From the NCBI GenBank assembly GCA_035477595.1, contig DATIKM010000046.1, positions 1 through 64,000 of the forward strand: a DNA stretch of 64,000 bases, read 5' to 3'. The position numbers and the translations under genes were made by a program. This DNA is from DATIKM01 sp035477595 (GTDB taxonomy: Bacteria > Armatimonadota > Chthonomonadetes > Chthonomonadales > CAJBBX01). Positions 41,773 through 51,559 of this stretch are shown one piece after another (position 1 is the first letter of the stretch; each line of letters opens with the position of its first letter). Under the pieces are notes generated by a model. It saw only the letters and a program-made list of their open reading frames with translations, was not told where the DNA came from and did not search any database.

Positions 41773-43529
41773 GGTGGCCCCTCACGCTCGCGCTCGCCGT
41801 CCTCGCGTGTCAGGTCACGGCTCCCGCCGAATCCCTACAGCCCCGCGAGCCGGGCGCCGTGGTCCTCGTCATCTCGCAGCCGCCGGTCGGGATGGACGAG
41901 GGGGTCTTTGTGGACATGACGCCGCACCTCGTACGCGCGCTCGAGGCAACCGGCGCCTACCGCGTCGTGCCGTTCGCCCCCTCCTCGCCCGCGCTGCGAG
42001 CCGCCATCGACGCGGGGAGGCTCACCGCAGCGGACGTCACCGCGCCGGTCTCCGCCGTGGCGGCGCGCAGGATCGCCCTCGCGGTCGGCGCGACGCAGAT
42101 TCTGCGTGCAGCCGCCTATCGAACCGCCGCGGGCATCGCCGGTGATGTCGCGCTCGAGTCGCGCGTCGGGCAGGCGCAGTGGTCGACCGTGTTCACCGCC
42201 TCGCAGCCACCCGTCCGCGCGAGGGACCGGCGCACCGAACTGCTCGAGGGCATCTACGGGCAGGTCTCTGCCATCGTTACGCGCATGACCGGGTCGGCGC
42301 CAGCCCTGCCCCCCGAGGTGCAGCCTCCCGTTCGACAGGCGGCGGGCCGAGCGGAGCGCCGCCCTGCGCGGCGCGATGACCGGCCGGCTCGCGATGCGAG
42401 GACGCCAGACGCTGGCCGGCAGAGCGATGGCGGCAGAGCATCCGAGCCCACGCGGCCGGAAGCCAGGCCGGCCGCCACTGAGGGCTCAGCCGCTCCGCCG
42501 CGCGGCGCTGGCCAGCGCCCTGGGGACGGCTCTGTGCCCAGGCCCGCGGACAGCACGCCGCCCGAGCCCTCGGAGCGCCCCGGTGACGCCCTCCCGACCC
42601 CGGCCGTCGCCTCGCAGCAGCCAGCGGCGCGTGAGGTGCTCATCGATCGGTTTCGCCGGCAGGGCGATCTGGCAAACCTGATCGTCTCGCTGCGACGCGC
42701 CATCAACGACCGGCCGCGCGACGCGCGGCTCCGACGCGAGCTCGTGCAGGCATACCGTGAGCGCGGTATGCCGGCAGCCGCGCGCGACGAGGTAGTGCGC
42801 GCCGTGGCGATCGCGCCGGAGGACCCTGTCCTGCGCCGCATGCTGGGCGACGCCCATCTCTACGACGGCAATGTCGAAGCGGCGGTGCGGGAGTATCAGG
42901 AGGCGGTGCGCCTCCAGCCCGGCGACCCTCTCTCCCACGTCGCTCTCGGCGACGCCTACTGGAACAGCGGGAGGTCGGAGGAGGCGATGCAGGCGTACGA
43001 GGCCGGCGCCCGCGCGGACGCGAGGCATCCCCTGCCCCATCGCCGGCGCGCCCTAGTCCACGCTCGGCGAAACCAGCTTGCAGAAGCGGCAGCCGCAATG
43101 AAGCTCGCCAGGGAGGCCGGCGGCGTCGCAGACGCGGAGGCGTACGCGCGAGACGCCATCGACCTGGCACGCATGGCAAGCCAGAACCTTGAGGAGGCGC
43201 TCGCCGAGCTGCAGCGTGCGCGGCGCGACTTCGTGGCTGGCAGCGTGACGCGCGAGGCGGCCCACAAGGCGGTCGTCGACACGCGCATCAGGCTGTCGGC
43301 GTGCTCCGACTTCCTCGCCGAACTGCCGGCGCCGGACGGACTGGCCGGCGCGCTCGCCACGATGGCGCAGGCGGCCGCGCTGGCCGCGCAGTCCGGCGAG
43401 AACCTGCTGCTCTTCCTCGAGACGCAGAGCGAGCTGGCGGACCGCGAAAGCACGTTCCTGCGCATGGAGGCGGCCCGTCAGCTCGCCGACGGCGCCAAAC
43501 GCCTGCAGCCCGTCCCCGCCCGGCAATGA
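41769..43529 (+). CDS. Exported TPR protein with unknown N-terminal domain
   Basis: A 586-residue protein starting at a GTG with a signal peptide (MRWPLTLALAVLACQVTAPA; possible lipoprotein-type Cys at about residue 14). Residues 25-165 form an alpha/beta domain (AVVLVISQPPVGMDEG; ALEATGAYRVVPFAP) reminiscent of outer-membrane-associated CsgG/FlgT-like domains. A Pro/Arg-rich disordered linker follows (about 175-285), then several TPRs (LIVSLRRAINDRPRDARLRRE; EDPVLRRMLGDAHLYDGNVEAA; DPLSHVALGDAYWNSGRSEEAM). It probably works with the upstream zinc-ribbon protein in the cell envelope. Confidence 0.78.
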   Translation: MRWPLTLALAVLACQVTAPAESLQPREPGAVVLVISQPPVGMDEGVFVDMTPHLVRALEATGAYRVVPFAPSSPALRAAIDAGRLTAADVTAPVSAVAARRIALAVGATQILRAAAYRTAAGIAGDVALESRVGQAQWSTVFTASQPPVRARDRRTELLEGIYGQVSAIVTRMTGSAPALPPEVQPPVRQAAGRAERRPARRDDRPARDARTPDAGRQSDGGRASEPTRPEARPAATEGSAAPPRGAGQRPGDGSVPRPADSTPPEPSERPGDALPTPAVASQQPAAREVLIDRFRRQGDLANLIVSLRRAINDRPRDARLRRELVQAYRERGMPAAARDEVVRAVAIAPEDPVLRRMLGDAHLYDGNVEAAVREYQEAVRLQPGDPLSHVALGDAYWNSGRSEEAMQAYEAGARADARHPLPHRRRALVHARRNQLAEAAAAMKLAREAGGVADAEAYARDAIDLARMASQNLEEALAELQRARRDFVAGSVTREAAHKAVVDTRIRLSACSDFLAELPAPDGLAGALATMAQAAALAAQSGENLLLFLETQSELADRESTFLRMEAARQLADGAKRLQPVPARQ

Positions 43530-44899
43530 ACGCGGCCCCCGTGCTCGGCCGGTTGGGCGAGGCTGGCGCGGAGGCTCCCGGTAGCGCCCCGTCCGCCGCC
43601 TTTTGCACTCTGGGCTGCAAGGTGAACCAGTACGAAACGCAGCGGCTCGTCGACACCTTCGAGCGGGCGGGCTTCCGCGTCGTGCCGCCAGGCGCGCGCG
43701 CCGACGTCTGCGTGCTCAACTCCTGCTCCGTGACGGCCACCGCCGAGCAGAAGTCGCGGCAGGCGCTGCGACGCCTGCTGCGGCGCAGCGAGGGCGCGGC
43801 CGTGGTGCTCACGGGCTGCTGGGTGGAGATGGCCCGGCGCACGGGGGCACCGCTCCCCGAGAGCTCGGTGCTCGTTCCCAACGCGACCAAACTGGAGGCG
43901 CTCGACCGCCTGCTGGAGGCGCGACCCGACCTGGCAAGCAGGCTCGCGCGGCGACCGACGGGCGCCTCGTTGCCTGCGAGCCTGGTGCGCACCCGGGCCG
44001 TCCTCAAGGTGCAAGACGGGTGCGACCAGCACTGCGCGTTCTGCTCCATCCCGCTTACGCGGGGCGCGCCGCGGTCGCGTCCCGCATCCGACGTGCTGGC
44101 GGAAGCGCGCGCCGTCGCGACATCGGGCCGTCGCGAGATCGTGGTCACCGGCGTGCTGCTGGGCTCCTATGGTCCCGACACCGGCTCGGGAGGGCCGTCG
44201 CTGCCGGACCTGCTGCGCGCCCTGGCGGCCATCGAGGGCATCGAGCGCGTCCGCCTCTCGTCGATCGAGCCTAACCACGCCACGCCCGAACTGCTCGACG
44301 CCATCGCCGAAACGCCCACGCTCTGCCGGCACCTCCACCTGCCGCTGCAGAGCGGCTCCTCGCGCGTCCTTGCCGCGATGGGCCGCCCGTACCGCCGCGA
44401 AGCGTTTGTCGCGACGTGTCGCGATGCGCAGCGGCTCGTCCCCGGGCTCGCCATCACCACCGACATCATCGTGGGCTTCCCCGGCGAGACGCGCAGCGAC
44501 TTCGCGGAGACGCTGGCGGTAGTCCGCGACGTGGGGTTCGCGCGCTCGCACGTCTTCCGCTACTCCGCGCGGCCGGGCACGCCCGCCGCGACGACGCCGG
44601 ATCAAGTCTCTGACGAGGAGAAGGAGGCGCGCGCCCGCGAGCTTTCCGAGGCATGCCGCGCCGAGCAGGAGCGCTGGCTGCGCGCGCTCGTGGGAACGCG
44701 GCAGCAGGTGCTGGCGGAGGGCAAGGAGGCCGGGGGCGGGCTGCTCGCCGGGTACACCTCGTCGTACGTGCGCGTGACGTTCGCCGGCCCGCGCGCGCTT
44801 GTTGGCTCCATGGTGGGTGTGCGGATACTGGGCGCGGGAGTAGATCAGGCGTGGGGGCAGATGGAGGCAGAGGCTCAGGCGGCCCGGCCGAACCCGTAG
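43526..44899 (+). CDS. mtaB: tRNA threonylcarbamoyladenosine methylthiotransferase
   Basis: A 457-residue radical-SAM methylthiotransferase. The N-terminal domain has three cluster Cys (FCTLGCKVNQYE; LNSCSVT; LTGCW). The radical SAM motif is CDQHCAFC, followed by RGAPRSRPASDVLAEA. The C-terminal TRAM domain carries substrate recognition. TLGCKVNQYE distinguishes MtaB from MiaB and RimO. It converts t6A37 to ms2t6A37 in ANN-decoding tRNAs. The ATG overlaps the TGA of the preceding TPR gene, so it is coupled to a functionally unrelated operon. Its end overlaps the convergent PilZ gene by 25 bp. Confidence 0.93.
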   Translation: MNAAPVLGRLGEAGAEAPGSAPSAAFCTLGCKVNQYETQRLVDTFERAGFRVVPPGARADVCVLNSCSVTATAEQKSRQALRRLLRRSEGAAVVLTGCWVEMARRTGAPLPESSVLVPNATKLEALDRLLEARPDLASRLARRPTGASLPASLVRTRAVLKVQDGCDQHCAFCSIPLTRGAPRSRPASDVLAEARAVATSGRREIVVTGVLLGSYGPDTGSGGPSLPDLLRALAAIEGIERVRLSSIEPNHATPELLDAIAETPTLCRHLHLPLQSGSSRVLAAMGRPYRREAFVATCRDAQRLVPGLAITTDIIVGFPGETRSDFAETLAVVRDVGFARSHVFRYSARPGTPAATTPDQVSDEEKEARARELSEACRAEQERWLRALVGTRQQVLAEGKEAGGGLLAGYTSSYVRVTFAGPRALVGSMVGVRILGAGVDQAWGQMEAEAQAARPNP

Positions 44900-45258
44900 T
44901 CCGCTGATTGCGTGGCCCGCCGGATCGCGAGGATCGCGTCACCGATGTGCCGCTTCCCCTCGTCCGAGACCTTGGCGAACCGCGCGCCGTAGACGTACTG
45001 CCCGTCGCTGAGCGCCTCCCGGCGGAGGACGCGCGCCGCGACGGAGATGCGCGCCCTGCCCGGAATCAGGATCTCGGCGAAGACGACCCCGCCGGCGCGG
45101 ATGGGGATGGCGGAGCGGAACCGCATTCCGCTGACGCTGACGTTGTCCGTGGTCCCGAGCGGCCTCCGGGACCTGCCATCAATGAGCGTCAGAGGCCATC
45201 TGGCGTCCACGCGCACGGCTCGAGCGGTATGGTCCTCGCGACTCCGGCTCGCTGGCAT
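44875..45258 (-). CDS. PilZ domain c-di-GMP receptor-like protein
   Basis: A 127-residue protein of one PilZ domain. RAVRVDARWPLTL provides a basic N-terminal motif of the RxxxR kind, and NVSVSGMRFRS is the N-x-S-x-x-G motif; together they bind c-di-GMP in the family. The rest is a small beta barrel (FAEILIPGRARISVAARVLRR). With the pilin cassettes, pilB/pilC and the HD-GYP gene in this window it may link c-di-GMP to pili or surface polysaccharide. Convergent with mtaB. Confidence 0.87.
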   Translation of the reverse strand: MPASRSREDHTARAVRVDARWPLTLIDGRSRRPLGTTDNVSVSGMRFRSAIPIRAGGVVFAEILIPGRARISVAARVLRREALSDGQYVYGARFAKVSDEGKRHIGDAILAIRRATQSADYGFGRAA

Positions 45259-45371
45259 CGGCGGCTACCTCGCACAGGGCATGGGATGGCCGCGCGCGTC
45301 GGTGCGCCGACCGCGCGCGGTCGAGTACGGCCTGATTATGGTCGCCGGGGCGGCGCCGCTGGAGGGTGCGG

Positions 45372-46736
45372 CTACTGGCCGATGCGCAGCACCGTGATGC
45401 CCGCTCGCTCCAGGCGCGAGACGTCGAGGCAGTTGCGTCCGTCGAGTACCACTGGGGTGCGCATTGCGGCGGCAACCGCGTCCCAGTCCAGGTCGCGGTA
45501 CTCGGGCCACTCAGTGGCGACGATGAGCCCATCGGCGCCCGCCGCGGCCCCCACGGCCTCGTCGCAGCAGGCCACCTCCTCGCTCGCCGGGTCGTGCCGG
45601 AACCTCCCGAGGGCTACGGGGTCGTGCACCTGGACATAGGCGCCGCGGTCCAGAAGCATGGGGATCAGGTCCAGAGCGGGCGACTCACGCGCGTCGTCGG
45701 TGCCGGCCTTGAACGTGAGGCCCAGCAGCCCTACCGTGCGGCCGCGCAGGCCTTTGAGCGCATTCTGCAGGCGGTCTATCGCGTGTTGGCGCTGGCGGCG
45801 GTTGACCTCGACGGTGGCCTGAAGCAGGGGCATGGCGTAGTCGTGGTCACATCCCATCGAGATGAGTGCGCTCGTGTCCTTGGGAAAGCAACTGCCGCCC
45901 CAACCGAGGCCCGCCTGCAGGAAGCCGGGCCCGATGCGGGAGTCCAGCCCCATGCCGCGCGCGACCTCCACCACGTCGGCACCCAGCCGCTCGCACAGCC
46001 CTGCTACTTCGTTGATGAAGCTGATCTTGGTCGCCAGGAACGCGTTCGACGCATACTTGATGAGCTCGGCGCTCTCGGGCGACGTGACGATGAGGCGCGG
46101 GAGGGCGTAGCCCTGGGGGCGGTCCAGCAGGGGTGGCGGGTCGAACGACTGCTCGAGGATCGGCCGGTAGAGCCTGTGCAGCGCATCCACCGCGTCGTCG
46201 GTCTCCGCGCCCACCACGATCCGGTCGGGGTAGAGCATGTCCGCAAGCGCTCGCCCCTCGCGGAGGAATTCCGGATTCGAGGCGCAGAGCGCCTCGCATG
46301 CGACGCCACGCTGCTGCAGCGTGCGCTCCACGACGCTACGCACGCGCCGGTTTGTGCCCACGGGAACGGTGGACTTCACCACGAGGACTACCCGCTGGCC
46401 AGGCCGCAGTGCGGCCGCCACCTCGCCGGCGGCCTCTTCCACGTAGCGCGTGTCGGCCTGGCCGTTGCGGCGGGGTGGTGTGCCGACAGCGATCATCACC
46501 ATGTCGGACAGAGGCACCGGCTCGGCGGGGCCGTCGTGAAAGCTGATGCGGGAGCGCACGCTCGGATGGACCAGCAGGTCCGACAGCCCGTGCTCGTGGA
46601 TCGGGCTGCGCCCGGCGCGCAGCAGCTCCAGACGCTCCTGGCTCCTCTCGATGACTGAGACGCGATGCCCGATATAGGCCAGCGCAGCCCCGCAGTTCAC
46701 ACCAACGTATCCGGCGCCCACGACCGCAATGCGCAT
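45372..46736 (-). CDS. ugd: UDP-glucose 6-dehydrogenase
   Basis: A 454-residue enzyme. MRIAVVGAGYVGVNCGAALA is the NAD motif, VKSTVPVGT and NPEFLREGRALADML follow, and GWGGSCFPKDTSAL holds the catalytic Cys. LTFKAGTDDARESPALDLI is the C-terminal family motif. It oxidises UDP-glucose to UDP-glucuronate for surface polysaccharides. Start ATG 46736 is preferred over the frame from 46766 because GGAGGAAGC lies 6 nt upstream and the NAD motif begins at residue 2. Convergent PilZ gene upstream in coordinate terms; divergent membrane protein on the other side. Confidence 0.94.
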   Translation of the reverse strand: MRIAVVGAGYVGVNCGAALAYIGHRVSVIERSQERLELLRAGRSPIHEHGLSDLLVHPSVRSRISFHDGPAEPVPLSDMVMIAVGTPPRRNGQADTRYVEEAAGEVAAALRPGQRVVLVVKSTVPVGTNRRVRSVVERTLQQRGVACEALCASNPEFLREGRALADMLYPDRIVVGAETDDAVDALHRLYRPILEQSFDPPPLLDRPQGYALPRLIVTSPESAELIKYASNAFLATKISFINEVAGLCERLGADVVEVARGMGLDSRIGPGFLQAGLGWGGSCFPKDTSALISMGCDHDYAMPLLQATVEVNRRQRQHAIDRLQNALKGLRGRTVGLLGLTFKAGTDDARESPALDLIPMLLDRGAYVQVHDPVALGRFRHDPASEEVACCDEAVGAAAGADGLIVATEWPEYRDLDWDAVAAAMRTPVVLDGRNCLDVSRLERAGITVLRIGQ

Positions 46737-46880
46737 ACAAGCTTCCTCCCACCCGGGCAAGTGCACTATCTATGCCACGCACGGGGCATCTCAGCAACAC
46801 CGGTTCATTGCACGGGTCCGCCGCCAACCTCTCGAGCGGGAGCGCGCGCTGCTAACCGATCACGTGGGTGTCCGCACCGC

Positions 46881-46910
46881 TTGACTCGCCGCGAGAGCGG
46901 TCCGTATACT
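46881..46910 (+). promoter_or_regulatory. Promoter of the small membrane protein gene
   Basis: TTGACT (46881-46886) and TATACT (46905-46910) are 18 nt apart, about 60 nt upstream of the GTG at 46970. Confidence 0.72.
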
Positions 46911-46969
46911 CACGCCTGTGCATGGCGTCCGGTGGAGACTGAGGCCGGCGCAGGCGGAAGGGCCGCACG

Positions 46970-47626
46970 GTGAACTCGAGGAAGAGGCTGCTCCTCAAAG
47001 TAGCGCTGCCGCTCACGGCCGCGTGGGCGGTTCTGCAGCTCGAGCCCTACCTTGCCGGCCTCGCCCACAGCCGCCCCGGACTGCTGCTGGCGGCCATGTG
47101 CGCCTTGGTGGTGTGCATCCTGGTAGCGCGCGCGCGACGGGCGCTTATCATCACCGTCTGCTTTGCGGTGGGCCTGATCGCGACCCGCGATGCGTTCGGG
47201 CCCATCCGGCTTCCCGCCGCGCTCGACTACCGCGCCATGGAGCTGATCTACCCGTCCGTGTGGTTCGCCATCGCCGCGCTGGCGTTCGGCGCGGGGCTCG
47301 CGGAGGCCCACCGCACGAGCTCAATCTGGGCCCGGCGGTGCTACTTCGCGGCTGCGGCGCTGTACCTGCTCGGGCGCGGCACCCTCAGCTTTATTCGCGA
47401 GCCCGGCCTTGAACCAGCGATGCTCACGATCTCGGGGCTCTTTGCCGTCACGGGCGTACTGCTGGCACACCGCATCGTGGCGCGGGAACGGATCGAGGAC
47501 CCCGTCGAGGAGGACCTGCTCGCGATGCGGGAGGCCCGCGTCGCTCGGTCCGCCGCCGTCGCGGCCAAGGAGTGGCGCGAGCCCCCCGATCACGCTACGA
47601 CCACCGGCCAGGCGGGAGTCCGCTAG
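46970..47626 (+). CDS. Integral membrane protein of unknown function
   Basis: A 218-residue protein with about five to six hydrophobic helices: VALPLTAAWAVLQL, LLLAAMCALVVCILVA, LIITVCFAVGLIA, VWFAIAALAFGAGLAEA, CYFAAAALYLLG and MLTISGLFAVTGVLLAH. The C-terminal 50 residues are charged and cytoplasmic-looking. It starts at a GTG with GGAAGGG upstream. No family recognised and no catalytic motif. Its stop overlaps the convergent GtaA-like gene by four bases. Confidence 0.75.
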   Translation: MNSRKRLLLKVALPLTAAWAVLQLEPYLAGLAHSRPGLLLAAMCALVVCILVARARRALIITVCFAVGLIATRDAFGPIRLPAALDYRAMELIYPSVWFAIAALAFGAGLAEAHRTSSIWARRCYFAAAALYLLGRGTLSFIREPGLEPAMLTISGLFAVTGVLLAHRIVARERIEDPVEEDLLAMREARVARSAAVAAKEWREPPDHATTTGQAGVR

Positions 47627-49728
47627 ATCGCGCGCTCCCTCCACTTCCGCCACATGTCCGCGTCGGCCAGCAGCTTGATGAAGACGCCGCCCACGACGGA
47701 GCGCGCCTGGAAGCCCACCTTGCGCGCGTCCTTCGTGTCGTACCAGTCCGTGAGCGGTACCCGGTCTGGCGTCTCCTGAGCAAAGTCGTGGAGCGGCCCA
47801 ATGAGGGCCTCGAAGTCCTGGCGGCTCTCCGCCAGCGTTGCGCTCCAGACCACCCAGTCCGTCTTCGTGTAGTCCTTCCGGCTGTCGAGCGGCAGGCCGT
47901 AGCGGTTCTGCAGCGAACTGTAGGCGACCACCTCGCGCCGGGTTACCTCCGGCGGGAACAGGCCGAGCCCGAGGATTCGGTCCCACACCAAGTTGTACTT
48001 CTGACTCCAGGTGCCAGGCCGATCGAACGCGAGTAGCGTCCGCTCGCCGTCCCGTGCAGTCTCCACCCAGCGGCTCGCCATGCCGGCGGCCAGGTCGCGG
48101 TACGCGGCGGCATCGTCGCGACGACCAGCCATCTCGCAGAGCATGCCGAACGCGCCGAGGGCGACGATGGCCTTGGCCGAGAGGTTCACGTTATGCGCGA
48201 GGTGGCCGGCGAAGTCGTCGGTGCAGAGCTGGTTCTCGGGGTCCATGCCCTTCTCGCGCAGGTAGGCGGCCCAGCGCTCCAGCGTGCTCCACCACCGCAG
48301 GGCGAAGTCCGGCGATCCCTCCGCCTTCGCCAGCGCCGCGAGAAGGATGAGCATGTTTCCGCTCTCCTCCACCGGCATCTGGTTCTCCTCAGTCCGTTCA
48401 CCTCCGCCGTAGGCCTGTCCATTCGCCAGCGGGTAGGTGCCCAGATCGTGCGGCGCGAACGGCCACGGCCAGCGAGCCGAAGACGCGTAGTCGAGGACCG
48501 GCGCGAGTTGCGCGCGCACCAGCCGTGGCGAGAGCAGCAGGAAGAGCGGCGCCGCCGGGTAGATCACATCAACCGTGCCGGTGCAGCCGTTGCTGAAGTT
48601 CTCTTTCGAGAAGTGCAGCGGCGACCCGTCGAAGTCCGCCGCGAGCTTGTGCGCCGCCATGCACTGCCGGTATGCAAGCGTGGCGATGCGCGCGTAGCGC
48701 TCACCACCCGCCGCCCGCAGATCGGCGCCGAGCTCCTCGTCGAAGGTCGCGCATCGCGCGCGAACGGCGTCCCGCTCGGAGGCCGCGGTGCGCAGAAGCT
48801 CGCCGGGCCCGGAGCCGTCCCGCCGCCAGTAGGGCCGCAGGCGCCGGTCCATCAGCTCCATGCACCACACGTCGTCGTAGGCCACCATCGCCCACGACTC
48901 CGCCGCATCGGCGCCGATGCGCCCGAAGTTGAAGGCGCAGGCGAGAACCGGCGTGTCGGCACGCGCCCTCCGCGGCATGTTCAGGTCGTCTGACTCCGGC
49001 GCGCGCCCGCTGGCCTGGAACGCCTCCAGCGCAGCCCGGGCCGAGCACGCGGCCAGCGAAACCCCTGGCGCGCGGCGCGCCGCCAGATAGAGCCACCCCC
49101 ACTCTATCCGCAGGTCGTCGCCGGCGCGCCCGAGCACCCGCTGGTCGCGGGCGCCGGCGCGCACCGCCTCGACCTCGCCGAGTGCGCACCGTCCCCACTC
49201 GACATCCTGAGCCGGATGGTCCACCGACCAGGCCGCGGCAACGTCGAGGGCAACCTGCACCTCGTGCTGCGCTCCGTCTGCGGAGGCGGCGCGCACCGTC
49301 AGGTAGGTAACCGGCCGCCCGGTCAGGTCTAGGTCGTTCGCCAGGACCGGCGACAGGCACTCCAGCTCGACGCGCACTCCGCCCGCCCCGAACCGGTAGG
49401 TTGTCCGCGTGAGGGTCACGTCGAGCCCTGTCTGCTCCATCACGGGCACGCCCGAGGGCTCCGCGCCCGCGAAGCGCCACACCTGCCCGTCGATCCGCGC
49501 GAAGCCCCGCAGTGCGTGCGGCGCTCCGGTCCAGTGGCGCGTCACGTCGTCCGTGAGCCGGTCCGCACAGGACCACACGCTCAAGTATGGATCGTGAGTG
49601 ACGAGCGGGACGGCGGGCGGCCGGAGCGGGGGCGGGGGCGGCGAATCGGCCTCGGGTTCAGCCTCCGCTGCCAGCAGATATGCGAGCAACAGACCGATCA
49701 GAACGGCGGTGAATAGTGGCACAAACAT
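47623..49728 (-). CDS. GtaA-like glutaminase-family protein (DUF4965/DUF5127 type)
   Basis: A 701-residue protein with an N-terminal signal anchor (MFVPLFTAVLIGLLLAYLLA). VPLVTHDPYLSVWSCADRL, then RHWTGAPHALRGFARIDG, open the N-terminal beta domain of the family. YRQCMAAHKLAADFDG, FSNGCTGTVDVIYPAAPLFL, PVEESGNMLILLAALAK and FDRPGTWSQKYNLVWDRILG belong to the (alpha/alpha)6-type C-terminal domain. Fungal GtaA was named a glutaminase, but bacterial relatives are often glycan-linked and their activity is unproven. The glycosidase-rich neighbourhood favours a carbohydrate role; that is inference. Confidence 0.85.
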   Translation of the reverse strand: MFVPLFTAVLIGLLLAYLLAAEAEPEADSPPPPPLRPPAVPLVTHDPYLSVWSCADRLTDDVTRHWTGAPHALRGFARIDGQVWRFAGAEPSGVPVMEQTGLDVTLTRTTYRFGAGGVRVELECLSPVLANDLDLTGRPVTYLTVRAASADGAQHEVQVALDVAAAWSVDHPAQDVEWGRCALGEVEAVRAGARDQRVLGRAGDDLRIEWGWLYLAARRAPGVSLAACSARAALEAFQASGRAPESDDLNMPRRARADTPVLACAFNFGRIGADAAESWAMVAYDDVWCMELMDRRLRPYWRRDGSGPGELLRTAASERDAVRARCATFDEELGADLRAAGGERYARIATLAYRQCMAAHKLAADFDGSPLHFSKENFSNGCTGTVDVIYPAAPLFLLLSPRLVRAQLAPVLDYASSARWPWPFAPHDLGTYPLANGQAYGGGERTEENQMPVEESGNMLILLAALAKAEGSPDFALRWWSTLERWAAYLREKGMDPENQLCTDDFAGHLAHNVNLSAKAIVALGAFGMLCEMAGRRDDAAAYRDLAAGMASRWVETARDGERTLLAFDRPGTWSQKYNLVWDRILGLGLFPPEVTRREVVAYSSLQNRYGLPLDSRKDYTKTDWVVWSATLAESRQDFEALIGPLHDFAQETPDRVPLTDWYDTKDARKVGFQARSVVGGVFIKLLADADMWRKWRERAI

Positions 49729-49869
49729 TCGAAGATCCTCTCGACGGGCCCTGCGCCTTGACGCGCAATCCTACGCGCCGCTGGCGTCGCCCGATTATGC
49801 CGCGGCGCAGGCAGCGTGTCAATGCGGGCCGCTGCTGCACGCTGGTCTACGCCTGCCTGGAGCCACGGA

Positions 49870-51555
49870 ATGCGCACCATCCGCAGTCGCGTCATCCTGC
49901 TGCTGTTGGCGCTGGCCGTCGGCCTGTCCACCACCATGGCTGTGTGGGGAGCGCTGGCGACACGGCACGCGGAGTGGCTGGCGGAGGGCCTGCGCAGCCA
50001 GAGGATCGGGTTCGTGACGCGCCTGATCGACCTTCGCGGCGAGCCGGCCCGCCAGATGGTCGCCGACCTCGCGGCATCGGACGATCTGCTGGGGCTCGTC
50101 CAGAGCCCGCGGAGCGGGAGCATCGGCCGGCGCCCGCCTCCCGCATGGCACGCCATGGACGCGCTGTGGGTGTTTGACGCGGGCGGACGCCTTGTGCACG
50201 GCGCCACGACGGCCGGGGCTACGCGCCCCCTCGCGCCGGGCTCGTGGAAGGACCTGCTGCGAGCCGTCAGCGAGGCGTCCGTCGCTAGCTTCTACGCAGG
50301 AGGGCCTCAGCAGCTTCTGGAGGTGCACGGCGCAGCCATCCGACGGTCGGATGGGGAGATCGTAGGCGCGGTCTTCGCGGGCAGGGACTGGACGAAGCAG
50401 GCCATCGAGGAGCTCGAGCGACTCACGGACGGCGAGGTGCGTCTGCTCCCGCCTGCGGAGGCAGCGCGCCTGGTAGCCGGGATGCACACCAGCAACGGGC
50501 AGTTCGGCCACGCGCTGGAGCTCCCCGGAGCCAACCGCCGTCCAGTGGCCGCTGCACTGTTCACCACGGCCTACCCGGCGATCCACGCGCTCCGCGAGGC
50601 ATGCAACCGGTCGATGGCGCTCGTCGTGGTCTCCCTCGTCCTCTTGCTCGGGCTCCTCCTCGTCTGCCTCGTGCGCTGGGTCAGTGTGCCGCTCCGGTGC
50701 ATCGCGCGCTGTCTGCGCCGCGGCGACGTGAGTCACCTCGACCGCCTGACAGACGACCGGACGGAGTATGGTGACATCGCGCGGCTCGTGCGCGAGTTCT
50801 TCCGGCAGCGGGAGGATCTCCGCGCCGCCCGCGACGAGTTGGAGGAGCGCGTCCGCGAGCGGACCCTCGAGCTCGCGGAAGCGAACCACGCGCTCAAGCT
50901 CCAGGTCGCGCGCCAGCAGCGGGCCGACGTGCGGATTCGCACGCTCAACGCATCTTTGGCGAGCGCCTACGAGGCCACCATCGAAGGCTGGGCGCGCGCG
51001 CTGGACCTGCGGGACCACGAGACCGAGGGCCATTGCCGCCGCGTAACCGACATGACGGTGCGGCTTGCGCGCGCCATGGGCTTCGGGGAGGAGGACCTGG
51101 CCCACGTTCGCACGGGCGCGTTGCTGCACGATATTGGCAAGATGGGCGTCCCGGACAGCATCCTGCTCAAGCCGGGGCCCCTTACCGCAGAGGAGTGGCA
51201 GGTGGTGCGCAAGCACCCGGTCCTGGCCTACGAGCTGCTGTCCCCGATCGGCTTCCTGAGGCCCGCGATCGCGATCCCCTATCTGCACCACGAGAGGTGG
51301 GACGGTTGCGGGTACCCACTGGGGTTGGCCGGCAAGCAGATACCCCTGGCGGCGCGCATCTTCGCCGTCGCGGACGTGTGGGATGCGCTTCGCTCCGACC
51401 GCCCGTACCGCGAGCGCTGGCCGGAGGAACGTGTGCGCGAACACATCCGCTCGCTCGCGGGCACCCACTTCGACCCCGCTGTCGTGGAGGTCTTTCTGCG
51501 GCTCGCGGAACCCGACTCCCGCGTGGAGGAGGAGCCCCAGCGCCTCGCGGCGTAG
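49870..51555 (+). CDS. Membrane HD-GYP phosphodiesterase with extracytoplasmic sensor
   Basis: A 561-residue protein starting MRTIRSRVILLLLALAVGL (start helix), with an extracytoplasmic CHASE/Cache-like domain to about residue 245 (LWVFDAGGRLVHGA; GEIVGAVFAGRDW). A second helix (SMALVVVSLVLLLGLLLVCL) and a HAMP-like linker follow, then a coiled coil and the HD-GYP domain: LLHDIGKMGVPD and HHERWDGCGYP. HD-GYP enzymes hydrolyse c-di-GMP. The frame from 49816 adds 18 residues, but GGAG 7 nt before ATG 49870 favours the shorter form. With the PilZ protein it points to c-di-GMP control of the surface. Confidence 0.9.
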   Translation: MRTIRSRVILLLLALAVGLSTTMAVWGALATRHAEWLAEGLRSQRIGFVTRLIDLRGEPARQMVADLAASDDLLGLVQSPRSGSIGRRPPPAWHAMDALWVFDAGGRLVHGATTAGATRPLAPGSWKDLLRAVSEASVASFYAGGPQQLLEVHGAAIRRSDGEIVGAVFAGRDWTKQAIEELERLTDGEVRLLPPAEAARLVAGMHTSNGQFGHALELPGANRRPVAAALFTTAYPAIHALREACNRSMALVVVSLVLLLGLLLVCLVRWVSVPLRCIARCLRRGDVSHLDRLTDDRTEYGDIARLVREFFRQREDLRAARDELEERVRERTLELAEANHALKLQVARQQRADVRIRTLNASLASAYEATIEGWARALDLRDHETEGHCRRVTDMTVRLARAMGFGEEDLAHVRTGALLHDIGKMGVPDSILLKPGPLTAEEWQVVRKHPVLAYELLSPIGFLRPAIAIPYLHHERWDGCGYPLGLAGKQIPLAARIFAVADVWDALRSDRPYRERWPEERVREHIRSLAGTHFDPAVVEVFLRLAEPDSRVEEEPQRLAA

Positions 51556-51559
51556 GCGG

